This document shows positions 22,720 to 31,733 of a stretch of DNA of 64,000 nucleotides, piece after piece. Numbering within the stretch: the first letter of the stretch is position 1; each line of letters opens with the position of its first letter. The stretch covers positions 62,001 to 126,000 of the forward strand of contig JHWS01000006.1 in the NCBI GenBank assembly GCA_000687675.1, in the 5' to 3' direction. A program made the position numbers and the translations under genes. This DNA is from Lachnospiraceae bacterium NC2008 (lineage in GTDB: Bacteria > Bacillota > Clostridia > Lachnospirales > Lachnospiraceae). A model generated the notes under the pieces. That model saw nothing but the letters and a program-made list of their open reading frames with translations, was not told where the DNA came from and ran no database searches.

Positions 22720-24246
22720 CTACAGGCTCTCATCAACCTCAACCTTAAATGGCAGCTGGCTAAGTATATCCTTCTCAATATCCACACCAGGATAAACCTC
22801 TGTAAGCTTAAGCCCTTTATCTGTAAGCTCAAATACGCAGCGCTCAGTAACATAGAGGACTCTCTGTCCGTTCTTAAGAGCACGCTTTCCTGAGAAGCTT
22901 ACGCTGTGAACCTTATCTACAAACTTGGCTATGGAGCCTTCCTGCTTTATAGTAACCTTTTCATCCTGATCTTCTACTACAAGTCCCTTAGTATTAAAGG
23001 TGCAGCAGAAGATAACAGTCTTAGTCTTTGCAGTAATATTAGCAAATCCACCTATACCTGCAAATGCTCCCGGCCCTCTGTGAGCATTAACATTACCATA
23101 CTTATCCACGGCAATCGCTCCCATAAAGCAGATATCAAGACCTCCATTGTTATACAGGTCAAACTGGTTTGCCATATCAACCATAACTTCAGCACCTATA
23201 ACAGCACCGAAGACCTTACCAGAAGCAGGGAAACCACCGATACCACCGGCCTCAACTGTAAGAGTAACATCATCCAGGATACCACTTTCACGGGCGTACT
23301 TGGAAACCATCTCAGGAATACCAACACCTATATTAACTATATCTTCAGGGCGAAGCTCTTTCGCAGCGCGTCTACCTATTATATTAGCTGCAACGTTTAC
23401 AGCATTTGACTTAGTAGCAGTACGGCCTTCAAGCATCTCATTCCAGTCCTGCCACTGGTCATAAGGAATATCAAAGCTACCAGTCAGTGATTCAAATGCT
23501 GCATGTCTAGGCTTAGCCTTAACTTCAACAATTGCATCTACAAAGCAGCCAGGAATAATTGTGTTACGAGGTCTTGAGTGAGTAGAAGTAATACGGTCTA
23601 CCTGAACGATAACCTTACCTCCGTTAGCCTTAACTGCCTGTACTATAGACAGGGCGTCACCTGATATATACATATCGTCAAATGAGATATTGCCACGATT
23701 ATCTGCAGCAGTACCCTTCATAAGAGCTACATTAATCTTAGGAAGCTTATAATAAAGAAACTCCTCACCATCAACCTCTACATTCTTAACTAAAGAATCA
23801 TCTTTAGATATGTTGTTGATGCCAGGTCCCTCAACTCTAGGGTCAACGAAAATATCAAGTCCAACCTTGGAAAGTGCACCAGGCAGACCGCCAGCCTGAG
23901 CACGTATTGCATGGGATATGCAACCAAGTGGAAGATTGTAGGCTTCGAACTTATCCTGAAGTACCAGCATTTTTGTAGAATACATAGCACCAAAATGCCC
24001 GCAGATAATCTTATCAACTGCCCCTTCTCTTATATAGCGCTCTGCACAGGCATTTTCATCCCATACACCAAAACCTGCGCTGGAAATCATAGTAAGGTGG
24101 CAGGGTTTACCTGTTGCCTTAAACTTCTTATATATACCCTCGTGTAGTTCTACAGGGTTTTCTATTCCAAGAAATGAGTTGGTGCAGATTACATCTCCTT
24201 CATTAATAAGGTCCACCGCCTCATCAACTGTCATTATCTTATACAT
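22720..24246 (-). CDS. acyl-CoA:acetate CoA-transferase (YdiF / propionate CoA-transferase type)
   Basis: A 508-residue protein with two fused CoA-transferase domains in alpha-beta order, full length for the YdiF/Pct family. The second domain carries VEAGGIGGFP, where the glutamate is the expected nucleophile that forms the covalent glutamyl-CoA intermediate. The enzyme moves CoA between short-chain acyl-CoAs and acetate. This is a different family from the 445-residue butyryl-CoA:acetate transferase of butyrate producers. It is a single gene behind its own promoter. The preferred acyl group cannot be read from sequence. Confidence 0.88.
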   Translation of the reverse strand: MYKIMTVDEAVDLINEGDVICTNSFLGIENPVELHEGIYKKFKATGKPCHLTMISSAGFGVWDENACAERYIREGAVDKIICGHFGAMYSTKMLVLQDKFEAYNLPLGCISHAIRAQAGGLPGALSKVGLDIFVDPRVEGPGINNISKDDSLVKNVEVDGEEFLYYKLPKINVALMKGTAADNRGNISFDDMYISGDALSIVQAVKANGGKVIVQVDRITSTHSRPRNTIIPGCFVDAIVEVKAKPRHAAFESLTGSFDIPYDQWQDWNEMLEGRTATKSNAVNVAANIIGRRAAKELRPEDIVNIGVGIPEMVSKYARESGILDDVTLTVEAGGIGGFPASGKVFGAVIGAEVMVDMANQFDLYNNGGLDICFMGAIAVDKYGNVNAHRGPGAFAGIGGFANITAKTKTVIFCCTFNTKGLVVEDQDEKVTIKQEGSIAKFVDKVHSVSFSGKRALKNGQRVLYVTERCVFELTDKGLKLTEVYPGVDIEKDILSQLPFKVEVDESL

Positions 24247-24286
24247 ATTTATATGCCTTTCATAAAAGTCTTAAAAGATAGTCACA

Positions 24287-24315
24287 ATTATATCCTTAAT
24301 ACAGTTATCTTTCCA
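24287..24315 (-). promoter_or_regulatory. promoter for the CoA-transferase gene
   Basis: On the minus strand the -35 is TGGAAA (24315-24310), the spacer 17 nt and the -10 TATAAT (24292-24287). It shares the 315-nt divergent gap 24247-24561 with the GntR promoter. Confidence 0.6.
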
Positions 24316-24407
24316 CATTTTCCTATTATTTATAAAAAAATGCTGGCCGATAAGCCTTGAAAACAGTGGGTTTTTGAAAAAATATCAAAAAATTTAAAAA
24401 ATAGTGT

Positions 24408-24448
24408 TGACATACTTAACGTATCATTGTACTATTTACCTAGTACAG
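24408..24448 (+). promoter_or_regulatory. promoter and operator of the GntR/ABC operon
   Basis: TTGACA (24408-24413), a 17-nt spacer and TACTAT (24431-24436). The dyad TGTACTA-6-TAGTACA (24429-24448) overlaps the -10 and the expected start of transcription. This fits repression by the YtrA-type GntR protein encoded next. A further AGTAC sequence lies near 24466. Confidence 0.8.
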
Positions 24449-24561
24449 CAGTAGAGCAATACAATAGTACAATAAAACAGTGCAAAAATGCACCAAATTA
24501 GTGAAAACTCAGTTAATGCCGAATTAACTGGCTAAAATAACAAAAGAAAGTGAGGAAAGAT

Positions 24562-24921
24562 ATGGCATGGGAATTTGATTCTAACAAACCTATTTTCATA
24601 CAGGTTGTAGAAAGATTACAAAATGACATAGTAACTGGAGTTTACAAGCCAGGAGACAAGATTCCATCCGTAAGAGAATTAGCCATGGCAGCAGGCGTTA
24701 ATCCTAATACTATGCAGAGGGCTCTGCAGGAACTGGAGCACACAGGTCTGATCTATACCAACAGAACAAGTGGTAAGTTCGTAACTGACAATGTTTCAGA
24801 TATCCAGAGAGCAAATGAAAGCGCGGTGGATAAAACAGTAAAGAAATTCGTTGAGGACATGAAGGCCCTCGATGTTAAAGGGGAAGAGATATTAGAACTA
24901 GTGAAAGGAGCAATCAAATGA
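24562..24921 (+). CDS. YtrA-subfamily GntR transcriptional repressor
   Basis: A 119-residue protein: an N-terminal GntR winged helix (PIFIQVVERLQNDIVTG, PGDKIPSVRELA and NPNTMQRALQELE), then a short helical tail of about 45 residues, as in the YtrA subfamily. ATG 24562 follows GAGGAAAG; an in-frame GTG at 24550 overlaps that site and is not used. The gene overlaps the ABC ATPase gene by 4 nt. In Bacillus, YtrA represses its own ABC operon and responds to cell-wall antibiotics. The dyad at 24429-24448 is the likely target. Confidence 0.9.
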   Translation: MAWEFDSNKPIFIQVVERLQNDIVTGVYKPGDKIPSVRELAMAAGVNPNTMQRALQELEHTGLIYTNRTSGKFVTDNVSDIQRANESAVDKTVKKFVEDMKALDVKGEEILELVKGAIK

Positions 24922-25664
24922 GTACATTAATCCAGTGTCAGAATGTTACAAAACGTTATGGTAACACAGTTGCACTTGACAATGTAAACTTCGCAGTGGA
25001 GAGCGGACACATTGTAGGTCTTCTTGGACCTAACGGAAGTGGTAAGACAACACTTATAAAATTATTAAACGGACTTCTCGTACAGGAGGAGGGTCAGATT
25101 CTTGTAGGAGGTAATCCGGTAGGCGTTCAGAGCAAGGCTATGATTTCATATCTTCCAGATATTAACTATCTTGATATGAGTAAGACAGTAGAAAATATTG
25201 CAAAGACATTTGCACTTTTCTATCCTGACTTCGATATGAACAGAGCTTACGACATGTTTAACAGACTTCGCATAGATACAAAGAAGCCTCTTAAGCATCT
25301 TTCAAAGGGTACAAAGGAAAAGGTTCAGTTAGTACTTGTTATGTCAAGAAGAGCACAGCTCTACATCTTAGATGAGCCTATCGCCGGTGTTGACCCAGCA
25401 GCAAGAGATTTCATTCTTAAGGTTATTCTTGATAACTATGATTCTAATGCAACAATTCTCATTTCTACTCACCTTATAGCAGATATTGAGAACATATTAG
25501 ATCAGGTAATCTTCATTAATGACAGCCACATCGTTGGTCAGATGACAGTTGATGACATCAGAGCAAACAACGGAATGAGCGTAGATGCTTACTTTAGAGA
25601 GAACTTTAGATTTGCAGATCCAGCCTTAAGAGCGTTTATGGAAGATGGAAAGGGGGAGAACTAA
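24918..25664 (+). CDS. ABC transporter ATP-binding protein (YtrB-like)
   Basis: A 248-residue ATPase with Walker A GPNGSGKTT, the signature LSKGTKEKVQ, Walker B LYILDEP, the D-loop AGVD and the H-switch STH. It overlaps the regulator by 4 nt and is followed after 1 nt by the permease. Such regulator-ATPase-permease operons usually export or respond to membrane-active compounds. Confidence 0.92.
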   Translation: MSTLIQCQNVTKRYGNTVALDNVNFAVESGHIVGLLGPNGSGKTTLIKLLNGLLVQEEGQILVGGNPVGVQSKAMISYLPDINYLDMSKTVENIAKTFALFYPDFDMNRAYDMFNRLRIDTKKPLKHLSKGTKEKVQLVLVMSRRAQLYILDEPIAGVDPAARDFILKVILDNYDSNATILISTHLIADIENILDQVIFINDSHIVGQMTVDDIRANNGMSVDAYFRENFRFADPALRAFMEDGKGEN

Positions 25665-25665
25665 T

Positions 25666-26466
25666 ATGAAATATTTTAAATATGAATTCAAAGAAGCAGC
25701 AAAAGTACCACTTATGTTCTTCCTTATATCAATCTTTGCAAGCGTTAACTTTGGTATATTTATTTCGATGAGTAATAAGCAGAGTATGCCTTTTCTTTAC
25801 ACTTTGATTTCTTCAGTGCTTATTGGAGTATCTCTTGGAGCGGTTAATATAGGAACATTTGCAATCAACCTTAAGAGATATTGGAACACAATCTATTCAG
25901 AACAGGGATATTTCACACACACTCTTCCAATAGATACAAGAGTTATCTACTGGTCGAAGGTAATCTCAGCAACAATTTGGTCGCTTATTGCAGCACTTGT
26001 GTCACTTATTGATATGTTTATCATAATATATATCAGTAATGATTTAGTAATTGAAGACATAGCATATATCTTTAAGCATTTTGGTGAGGTTAATGAAAGA
26101 GCACAGGCATTTTTTGGAACTTCTCTTATAGGTATGGTTTTATGGATGGGAATAGCAGCAATCATAACATCAATTTGCGGATATATCATGATCTTCCTTG
26201 CTATGGCATTTGGAAATCTTGCTAATAAGAGAAAGAAAGCTCTTGGTACAGTAATCTTCATAGGTTTTTATATCGTAATAATGAATGTTGCTAATTCGGT
26301 TGCAAGTAAAATTGATCCATCGAGAACAGGATACATTGATGGTTATAAATATTATGGTGTAGATGTTCCAACAGTAGCACTCTTTGTCATAGTACTTACA
26401 TCAGTATTTGGAGCAATATTCTACATAATAAACAGATATTTAATTAGACATAAATTAAATATTTAG
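25666..26466 (+). CDS. ABC transporter permease of the YtrA-type operon
   Basis: A 266-residue membrane protein with about six helices. ATG 25666 is chosen because GGGGGAG precedes it and the protein then begins MKYFKYEFKEA, typical of ABC-2-like permeases; an in-frame ATG at 25645 would overlap the ATPase gene. The hairpin at 26478-26511 follows. The transported compound is unknown. Confidence 0.85.
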   Translation: MKYFKYEFKEAAKVPLMFFLISIFASVNFGIFISMSNKQSMPFLYTLISSVLIGVSLGAVNIGTFAINLKRYWNTIYSEQGYFTHTLPIDTRVIYWSKVISATIWSLIAALVSLIDMFIIIYISNDLVIEDIAYIFKHFGEVNERAQAFFGTSLIGMVLWMGIAAIITSICGYIMIFLAMAFGNLANKRKKALGTVIFIGFYIVIMNVANSVASKIDPSRTGYIDGYKYYGVDVPTVALFVIVLTSVFGAIFYIINRYLIRHKLNI

Positions 26467-26477
26467 TTCTTCATAAA

Positions 26478-26511
26478 GCTTCGAAGGGCAGCCATTACTT
26501 CCCTTCGAAGC
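26478..26511 (+). terminator. hairpin after the YtrA-type operon
   Basis: Perfect 11-bp arms GCTTCGAAGGG/CCCTTCGAAGC (26478-26488 and 26501-26511) with a pyrimidine-rich tail. Read-through into the next ABC operon is possible because the T-run is weak. Confidence 0.65.
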
Positions 26512-26553
26512 CTCTCCTTTAAAAAAATAGGAGATAAACAAGAAAGGAACAAT

Positions 26554-27345
26554 ATGGAACCTTTAATAAAGATAAGGGATATGGAGAAGATCTATAACCC
26601 AGGAGAAAATGAGGTAAGAGCTTTAGATGGTATAAGCCTTGATATATACCGTAACGAGCTTATTGCCATAATAGGTCACTCAGGATCAGGTAAATCTACA
26701 CTTATGAATATGCTTGGATGCCTGGATGTACCAACATCAGGAACTTACGTCTTAAATGGACAGGATGTATCAGATCTTGATGATGATGAACTGTCAGATA
26801 TTAGAAATAAAGAAATTGGATTTATCTTCCAGGGATTTAACCTTATTGCTAACCTGACAGCATTTGAGAACGTGGAACTGCCACTTATATATAGAAAAGT
26901 TAAAAAGAGCGAAAGAGAAAGACTTTCAGAAGCAGCTCTTGAAAGCGTAGGTCTTGGACACAGAATGGACCACAAGCCTTCAGAGATGTCAGGTGGTCAG
27001 CAGCAGCGTGTAGCTATAGCAAGAGCTATTGCTCAGGCACCACCTATTATTCTGGCAGATGAGCCAACAGGTAACCTTGACTCTAACTCAACAGTTGAAG
27101 TTATGAACATACTTAAGAAACTTCAGAGTCAGGACAGAACACTTATCATCATTACTCACGATAATGACATCGCAGCTCAGGCTCAGCGAATTATCAAGAT
27201 TAAAGATGGAAAGATAGAAGCGGATTATATTAATCCGGACTTTGTGCCTTATGGTCAGGAAGCTCCTATTGCAACTAATACAGAGCAGACCGTAGAGACA
27301 GTAGATATGAATGAAACTGCTATAGCAGCAGATACAGCTATGTAA
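26554..27345 (+). CDS. MacB/LolD-type ABC ATPase (YknY-like)
   Basis: A 263-residue ATPase with Walker A GHSGSGKST, the Q-loop in GFIFQGFNL, the signature MSGGQQQR, Walker B IILADEP and H-switch ITHD: the canonical pattern of MacB, LolD and YknY. A C-terminal acidic tail of about 30 residues extends beyond the usual end. It is the first gene of a three-gene operon with an adaptor and an FtsX-type permease. YknXYZ of Bacillus protects against a toxic peptide; a similar detoxifying or export role is likely. Confidence 0.93.
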   Translation: MEPLIKIRDMEKIYNPGENEVRALDGISLDIYRNELIAIIGHSGSGKSTLMNMLGCLDVPTSGTYVLNGQDVSDLDDDELSDIRNKEIGFIFQGFNLIANLTAFENVELPLIYRKVKKSERERLSEAALESVGLGHRMDHKPSEMSGGQQQRVAIARAIAQAPPIILADEPTGNLDSNSTVEVMNILKKLQSQDRTLIIITHDNDIAAQAQRIIKIKDGKIEADYINPDFVPYGQEAPIATNTEQTVETVDMNETAIAADTAM

Positions 27346-27377
27346 CGTGGAAAATATTAGTATAGAGGAGTAAAAAC

Positions 27378-28913
27378 ATGGCTAAGAATAAGAAGAAGAA
27401 AAAGAAGATAGTAAAGTGGATAATCATCGGTGTCATAGCATTATTCATAGCATTTATTGTAATTAATGCAGTTAACAGCAAGAATGACACAAGAGTTCAG
27501 GTAACAACTATGGCAGCTGCCAAGGGAAGCATAGAGCAGGTTATCACAGCCAGCGGTACAGTTAAGAGTGATAGCGAAGTTACATACTATGCACCAACAG
27601 CAGTTAAGGTTGACCAGGTTAATGTTAAAGTTGGTGACGCAGTTAAGAAGGGTGATGTACTTGTAACATTTGATCAGTCAAGTATCGACCTTTCAATCAG
27701 CCAGAACAACCTTAAGCTTCTTGCTGAAAATGATACATATGCTTCGACAATCTCAGATGATAACACTGCTAGAAATAAATATACAACAGCAACTTCTAAG
27801 GTAGATGAGATACAGGCAGCTATCGATGCTCAGGAAGATTACATATATGCCTTAGAGAATGGAATCAAGGACGAGCTCAATGCTAAGAAGGAAGATAACA
27901 TCAGAAAGCAGGATGAGAATACCCGACTTGTCATGGAGCTTGAAAGACAGGAAGCTAAGTTCAAGCAGGATCATCCAAATTATATGAATGTAGGAGATCA
28001 GCTTGATGATGTTCAGTATTATGATTCATTAATCCTTGAAGCCAATGCTGTAGGCCAGCAGCTTAAAACAGAGTCAGCACTACTTTCTACTGATTTTACT
28101 GCATCAGAAAACAAGGATGAGCTCCTTAGACTTGCAAAGAAGGATCTTGAGAAACTTAACACTATGCTTTCAGAAGCTAAGACTAATAAGTCTACTTCAG
28201 AAGCATCTAAGCTTAATGACTTTAAGAGACAGGCTCTTACAGCATCTAATGAACTTACAAATCTTCAGATAACTGATGCAAACAACAAGCTTGCTTCAGC
28301 ACAGGAAGGTATCGTAGCAGAATTTGATGGTATCGTATCAGCTGTATCAGTAAAGTCTGGTGCAACAACAACAGAAGGTGCAGCAGTACTTACTATTCAG
28401 TCAGCAACAGACATCAATCTTGTATATGGCGCAGGTAGAGCTGACCTTGAGAAGATAGCAGTAGGCCAGGAAGCAGATATTACAATTGCTGGTCATGAAT
28501 ATAAAGGTAAGATAGAGGATATTGCCAGAATCGCTACAGTACAGACAACTGCTAATAATACCAACAGTACAGCTTCAACTGTAGATGTAACAATCTCAAT
28601 CGAAGATCCAGATGACTACGTATATCTTGGAATTTCAGGTAAAGCAACTATTCATACAGCTAAGAATGACGATACAATCATCATTCCTATCTCAGCAGTT
28701 AATGTAGATAGAGAAGGCGAATTCTGCTACATAGTAGAGGGTGATGTTGCTAAGAAAGTCTATGTTAAGACAGGTATTACATCAAGTACAGAGATAGAAA
28801 TCGTAGAAGGAATCAAAGAAGGCGATCAGGTAATAACACTTATTAATACAGGCCTTCAGGACGGTAGCCAGGTATTAGTAACTTACAGTGAAGTTCGCCA
28901 GGAAGAAGAATAA
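27378..28913 (+). CDS. HlyD/MacA-type membrane fusion adaptor (YknX-like)
   Basis: A 511-residue protein with a basic N-terminus, one membrane helix (about 12-32), a first lipoyl half (about 65-95), a long coiled-coil hairpin (about 110-300), a second lipoyl half (about 305-335) and a C-terminal beta-barrel and membrane-proximal domain. The order is that of RND/MacA adaptors. GAGGAG precedes the ATG. It connects the ATPase and permease of the operon to the exterior. Confidence 0.9.
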   Translation: MAKNKKKKKKIVKWIIIGVIALFIAFIVINAVNSKNDTRVQVTTMAAAKGSIEQVITASGTVKSDSEVTYYAPTAVKVDQVNVKVGDAVKKGDVLVTFDQSSIDLSISQNNLKLLAENDTYASTISDDNTARNKYTTATSKVDEIQAAIDAQEDYIYALENGIKDELNAKKEDNIRKQDENTRLVMELERQEAKFKQDHPNYMNVGDQLDDVQYYDSLILEANAVGQQLKTESALLSTDFTASENKDELLRLAKKDLEKLNTMLSEAKTNKSTSEASKLNDFKRQALTASNELTNLQITDANNKLASAQEGIVAEFDGIVSAVSVKSGATTTEGAAVLTIQSATDINLVYGAGRADLEKIAVGQEADITIAGHEYKGKIEDIARIATVQTTANNTNSTASTVDVTISIEDPDDYVYLGISGKATIHTAKNDDTIIIPISAVNVDREGEFCYIVEGDVAKKVYVKTGITSSTEIEIVEGIKEGDQVITLINTGLQDGSQVLVTYSEVRQEEE

Positions 28914-28927
28914 TTAGGAGTGGTATT

Positions 28928-30151
28928 ATGGGACAGTTTAAAGAATATATAAAACTGGCGCTTATGAATATCCGGTCCAACAAGGTCAGAACATTCCTGA
29001 CTATGCTTGGTATCATCATCGGTGTATCCTCAGTTATTCTTATTATAAGCTTAGGTAACGGTGTTAGCGGTGAGATAAGCGGTAGCCTTGATTCACTAGC
29101 TGGTGGACAGATGTATGTAGGTATTAACAGCAACAATGCTGATGCTGAAGATGTTAGTTTTAGCTTTGATGATTTAGAGGCTATAGAAGAACTTGATGGT
29201 GTTTTAGGAGCAACGCCAACAATCAATACATACGGAACATCAACAAGTCAAAAGGGTGTTTTCACCACCTGGATAACATCTGGTACAGAAGATCTTGAGC
29301 TATATAGCAAAGACCCTATGTTATCTGGTAGATACTTTACTGAAGAAGAAGTTAATGAGCACAAGAGTGTATGTGTAATTAAAGAAAAAAGCGCCATAGC
29401 CCTTTTTGGTACTACAGATGTTGTAGGTATGCCGATAGAAGTTGAACTTGGCAGTAAAGTTATGGATATAACCATAGTAGGTGTCCGTAAAGCTAATCCA
29501 TCTAAGATGTTCAACATGATGTATAACGAGGATGAGGTTGAAATGGAGATACCATATACAGTCTTTGGTGATGCATATAACTGGGATTTTGCCGCAGATG
29601 GTTTTTCAGGATTCTATGTATTTACAGCAGGAACAGCTGATACAGCTCTCCTTGCAGCACAGATACAGGCTATTATGGAATCAAAGCATGACTGCCGAGG
29701 TAAGAATGTAATCAATATTCAGGACTTCAACTCAGTTATGGACCAGATCAACAACGTTATGGGAACAATTACTCTCTTCGTAGTAGTTGTTGCCGGTATC
29801 TCCCTTCTTGTAGGTGGTATCGGAGTTATGACCATCATGCTGGTATCAGTTACAGAAAGAACCAGAGAAATCGGTATTCGTAAGGCACTTGGAGCAAGAA
29901 CAGGAACTATTATGCTTCAGTTCCTTATAGAATCAGGACTTATATCACTTTGCGCCGGTATCATCGGTATCATCACAGGTGTTGCTCTTGCCAGCATCGT
30001 AGGATACTTCCTTGATTTCAAGGCAACAATCGACATTGTAACAGTGCTTGGCGCAAGCGTCTTCTCTTCAGCAGTAGGTATCTTCTTTGGTATCTACCCT
30101 GCCAAGAAGGCTGCAAAACTCAGTCCTATCGAAGCGCTTAGACACGAATAA
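28928..30151 (+). CDS. MacB-type permease with FtsX domain (YknZ-like)
   Basis: A 407-residue protein: one N-terminal helix (about 20-42), a large extracytoplasmic MacB core domain (about 45-275) and a C-terminal FtsX domain with three helices, including GGIGVMTIMLVSVTERTREI and GIRKALGA, both diagnostic. AGGAG precedes the ATG. It completes a mechanotransmission-type export system with the two genes before it. Confidence 0.93.
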   Translation: MGQFKEYIKLALMNIRSNKVRTFLTMLGIIIGVSSVILIISLGNGVSGEISGSLDSLAGGQMYVGINSNNADAEDVSFSFDDLEAIEELDGVLGATPTINTYGTSTSQKGVFTTWITSGTEDLELYSKDPMLSGRYFTEEEVNEHKSVCVIKEKSAIALFGTTDVVGMPIEVELGSKVMDITIVGVRKANPSKMFNMMYNEDEVEMEIPYTVFGDAYNWDFAADGFSGFYVFTAGTADTALLAAQIQAIMESKHDCRGKNVINIQDFNSVMDQINNVMGTITLFVVVVAGISLLVGGIGVMTIMLVSVTERTREIGIRKALGARTGTIMLQFLIESGLISLCAGIIGIITGVALASIVGYFLDFKATIDIVTVLGASVFSSAVGIFFGIYPAKKAAKLSPIEALRHE

Positions 30152-30188
30152 TATGCAAATGCCTTCGGGCAATAAAACAAAATGCTTC

Positions 30189-30292
30189 ATGCCTGTGATA
30201 TTCGAGGCAGGCAAAAACAAAATATAGCACCTCGGCGGAGTGAAGTGAGTAAGGAAGATTGCTCCCCTCCACGTTCCTACCTACGCACTCCG
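30189..30292 (+). other. structured intergenic segment (two nested hairpins)
   Basis: Arms GCCTG/CAGGC (30191-30195 and 30208-30212) form one hairpin. CGGAGTG (30236-30242) pairs with CACTCCG (30286-30292), enclosing a GTAAGGAA/TTCCTAC stem. The segment lies in the 375-nt gap 30152-30526, has higher GC than its surroundings and no gene. It may be a degenerate relative of elements A and B. Confidence 0.4.
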
Positions 30293-30332
30293 TCTTTTCC
30301 CCTTGTGATGTACCATAGTGTACACATGTGTA

Positions 30333-30374
30333 TCCCCCAGTTAAGGCTGCCCTTGCTTTTCTGGGGGAATTTTC
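30333..30374 (+). terminator. intrinsic terminator of the MacAB-like operon
   Basis: TCCCCCAG (30333-30340) pairs with CTGGGGGA (30361-30368) and ATTTTC follows. Confidence 0.7.
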
Positions 30375-30526
30375 TTGTTTGGGCGGATGTCTAAGGAATC
30401 TGGTGTAGGGATTAACGCTTGGTAAGAATCTAAGTGGAAAATTATATAAAATAAGAATATAATATAGATAGGTATGTGCTATAGGTTATTTAATAAGGCA
30501 CTTTATGTATTATTGGGGCAGGATGT

Positions 30527-31687
30527 ATGCGAAAGAATAGACTTATTGCTTACATTTTAATAATGACAATATCTGTATGCGCCGGCTGTGGTAAAGCTGG
30601 GGCTGATAGTAGTGCGGCTAATGGCACTGAGAATAGTGTGGAGCAGGCTTCACCATCTACTGCTCAGGATAATCAGAGTACTGGTAATACAGATAATAAT
30701 AATAAAGAGAATAAAGATACAGCTTCTAATCAGGGAAGCTCTGAACCTGTAGATGTTAAAGATGGTGATGGTCAGGTTAATGTAGTAGAAAAAGGTGATA
30801 CTACAGAAGTTACTATGGATAGTAATTCTGGGCCTGCAGAAGCTGTAACTGTTGAGAGCGTTGGCTCAAGTCCAAGAACTAACTTATCTAATGTTTTAAC
30901 ACCAACAGCACCTGGCACAGATGTTAAGGGCAACGATTATGTTAGTGTAGATATTTCTAATAATTCAGAAGGTTATATTGTTGTTACCTATAAGGGTTCA
31001 AGTACCAATGTTAAGTTTCAGGTTACCGGACCTGGACAGTCAGCATATACATATAAGATAGCTACTGGGGTGGCAACTGTTATGCCTCTTACAGGTGGTT
31101 CAGGCTCATATAAGCTTGGCTGCTATGAAGGTATTGGTGGAAACCAGTATGCTGTAGTTTATACAGAGAATGTAACATTTAATATAACTAATACATTTGG
31201 ACCATATCTATATCCAAATCAGTATGTTAATTTCAATTCTAATTCCAAGGTGGTAACTAAGGCGGCTTCTTTAGTATCAGGTTGTGATACAGACTTAGAG
31301 GCAGTTGAAGCAGTTTACCACTACGTAGTGAAAAATTTCACCTATGATTATGACAAGGCAGCAACAGTATCAAGCGGCTACCTTCCGGTAGTAGATACAG
31401 TATTAGATTCTAAAACCGGTATCTGCTTTGACTATGCAGCTGTTATGGCTTCTATGTTAAGAAGTCAGAATATTCCAACCAGGCTGGAGATAGGTTATGC
31501 AGGAGATGCTTACCATGCATGGATCAGTGTCTATGTTAAAGATAAGGGCTGGATTGATGGGATAATTAAGTTTGATGGTAAAAACTGGACACTTATGGAT
31601 CCAACATTTGCTTCTACAAGTTCAAGTAAGGAAACCAAGGACTTTATTACTAATAAAAGTAATTACACTGTAAAATATATGTATTAA
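30527..31687 (+). CDS. transglutaminase-domain lipoprotein
   Basis: A 386-residue protein. The signal peptide has a lipobox-like end (VCAGC, about residues 17-21), so it is probably lipid-anchored. A low-complexity Ser/Thr/Asn linker (about 25-125), a beta-rich domain, and a transglutaminase-like domain (about 245-370) follow. The catalytic triad is visible as cysteine in GICFDYA, histidine in YHAWI and aspartate in LMDPTF. Such bacterial domains act as cysteine peptidases or cross-linkers at the cell surface. TATAAT at 30458-30463, with TGGAAA 17 nt upstream, is the likely promoter. Confidence 0.85.
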   Translation: MRKNRLIAYILIMTISVCAGCGKAGADSSAANGTENSVEQASPSTAQDNQSTGNTDNNNKENKDTASNQGSSEPVDVKDGDGQVNVVEKGDTTEVTMDSNSGPAEAVTVESVGSSPRTNLSNVLTPTAPGTDVKGNDYVSVDISNNSEGYIVVTYKGSSTNVKFQVTGPGQSAYTYKIATGVATVMPLTGGSGSYKLGCYEGIGGNQYAVVYTENVTFNITNTFGPYLYPNQYVNFNSNSKVVTKAASLVSGCDTDLEAVEAVYHYVVKNFTYDYDKAATVSSGYLPVVDTVLDSKTGICFDYAAVMASMLRSQNIPTRLEIGYAGDAYHAWISVYVKDKGWIDGIIKFDGKNWTLMDPTFASTSSSKETKDFITNKSNYTVKYMY

Positions 31688-31733
31688 TCGGAAGTTGGCA
31701 TATATAAAAGGGGCGCTTTCGAAAGGAGTATTT

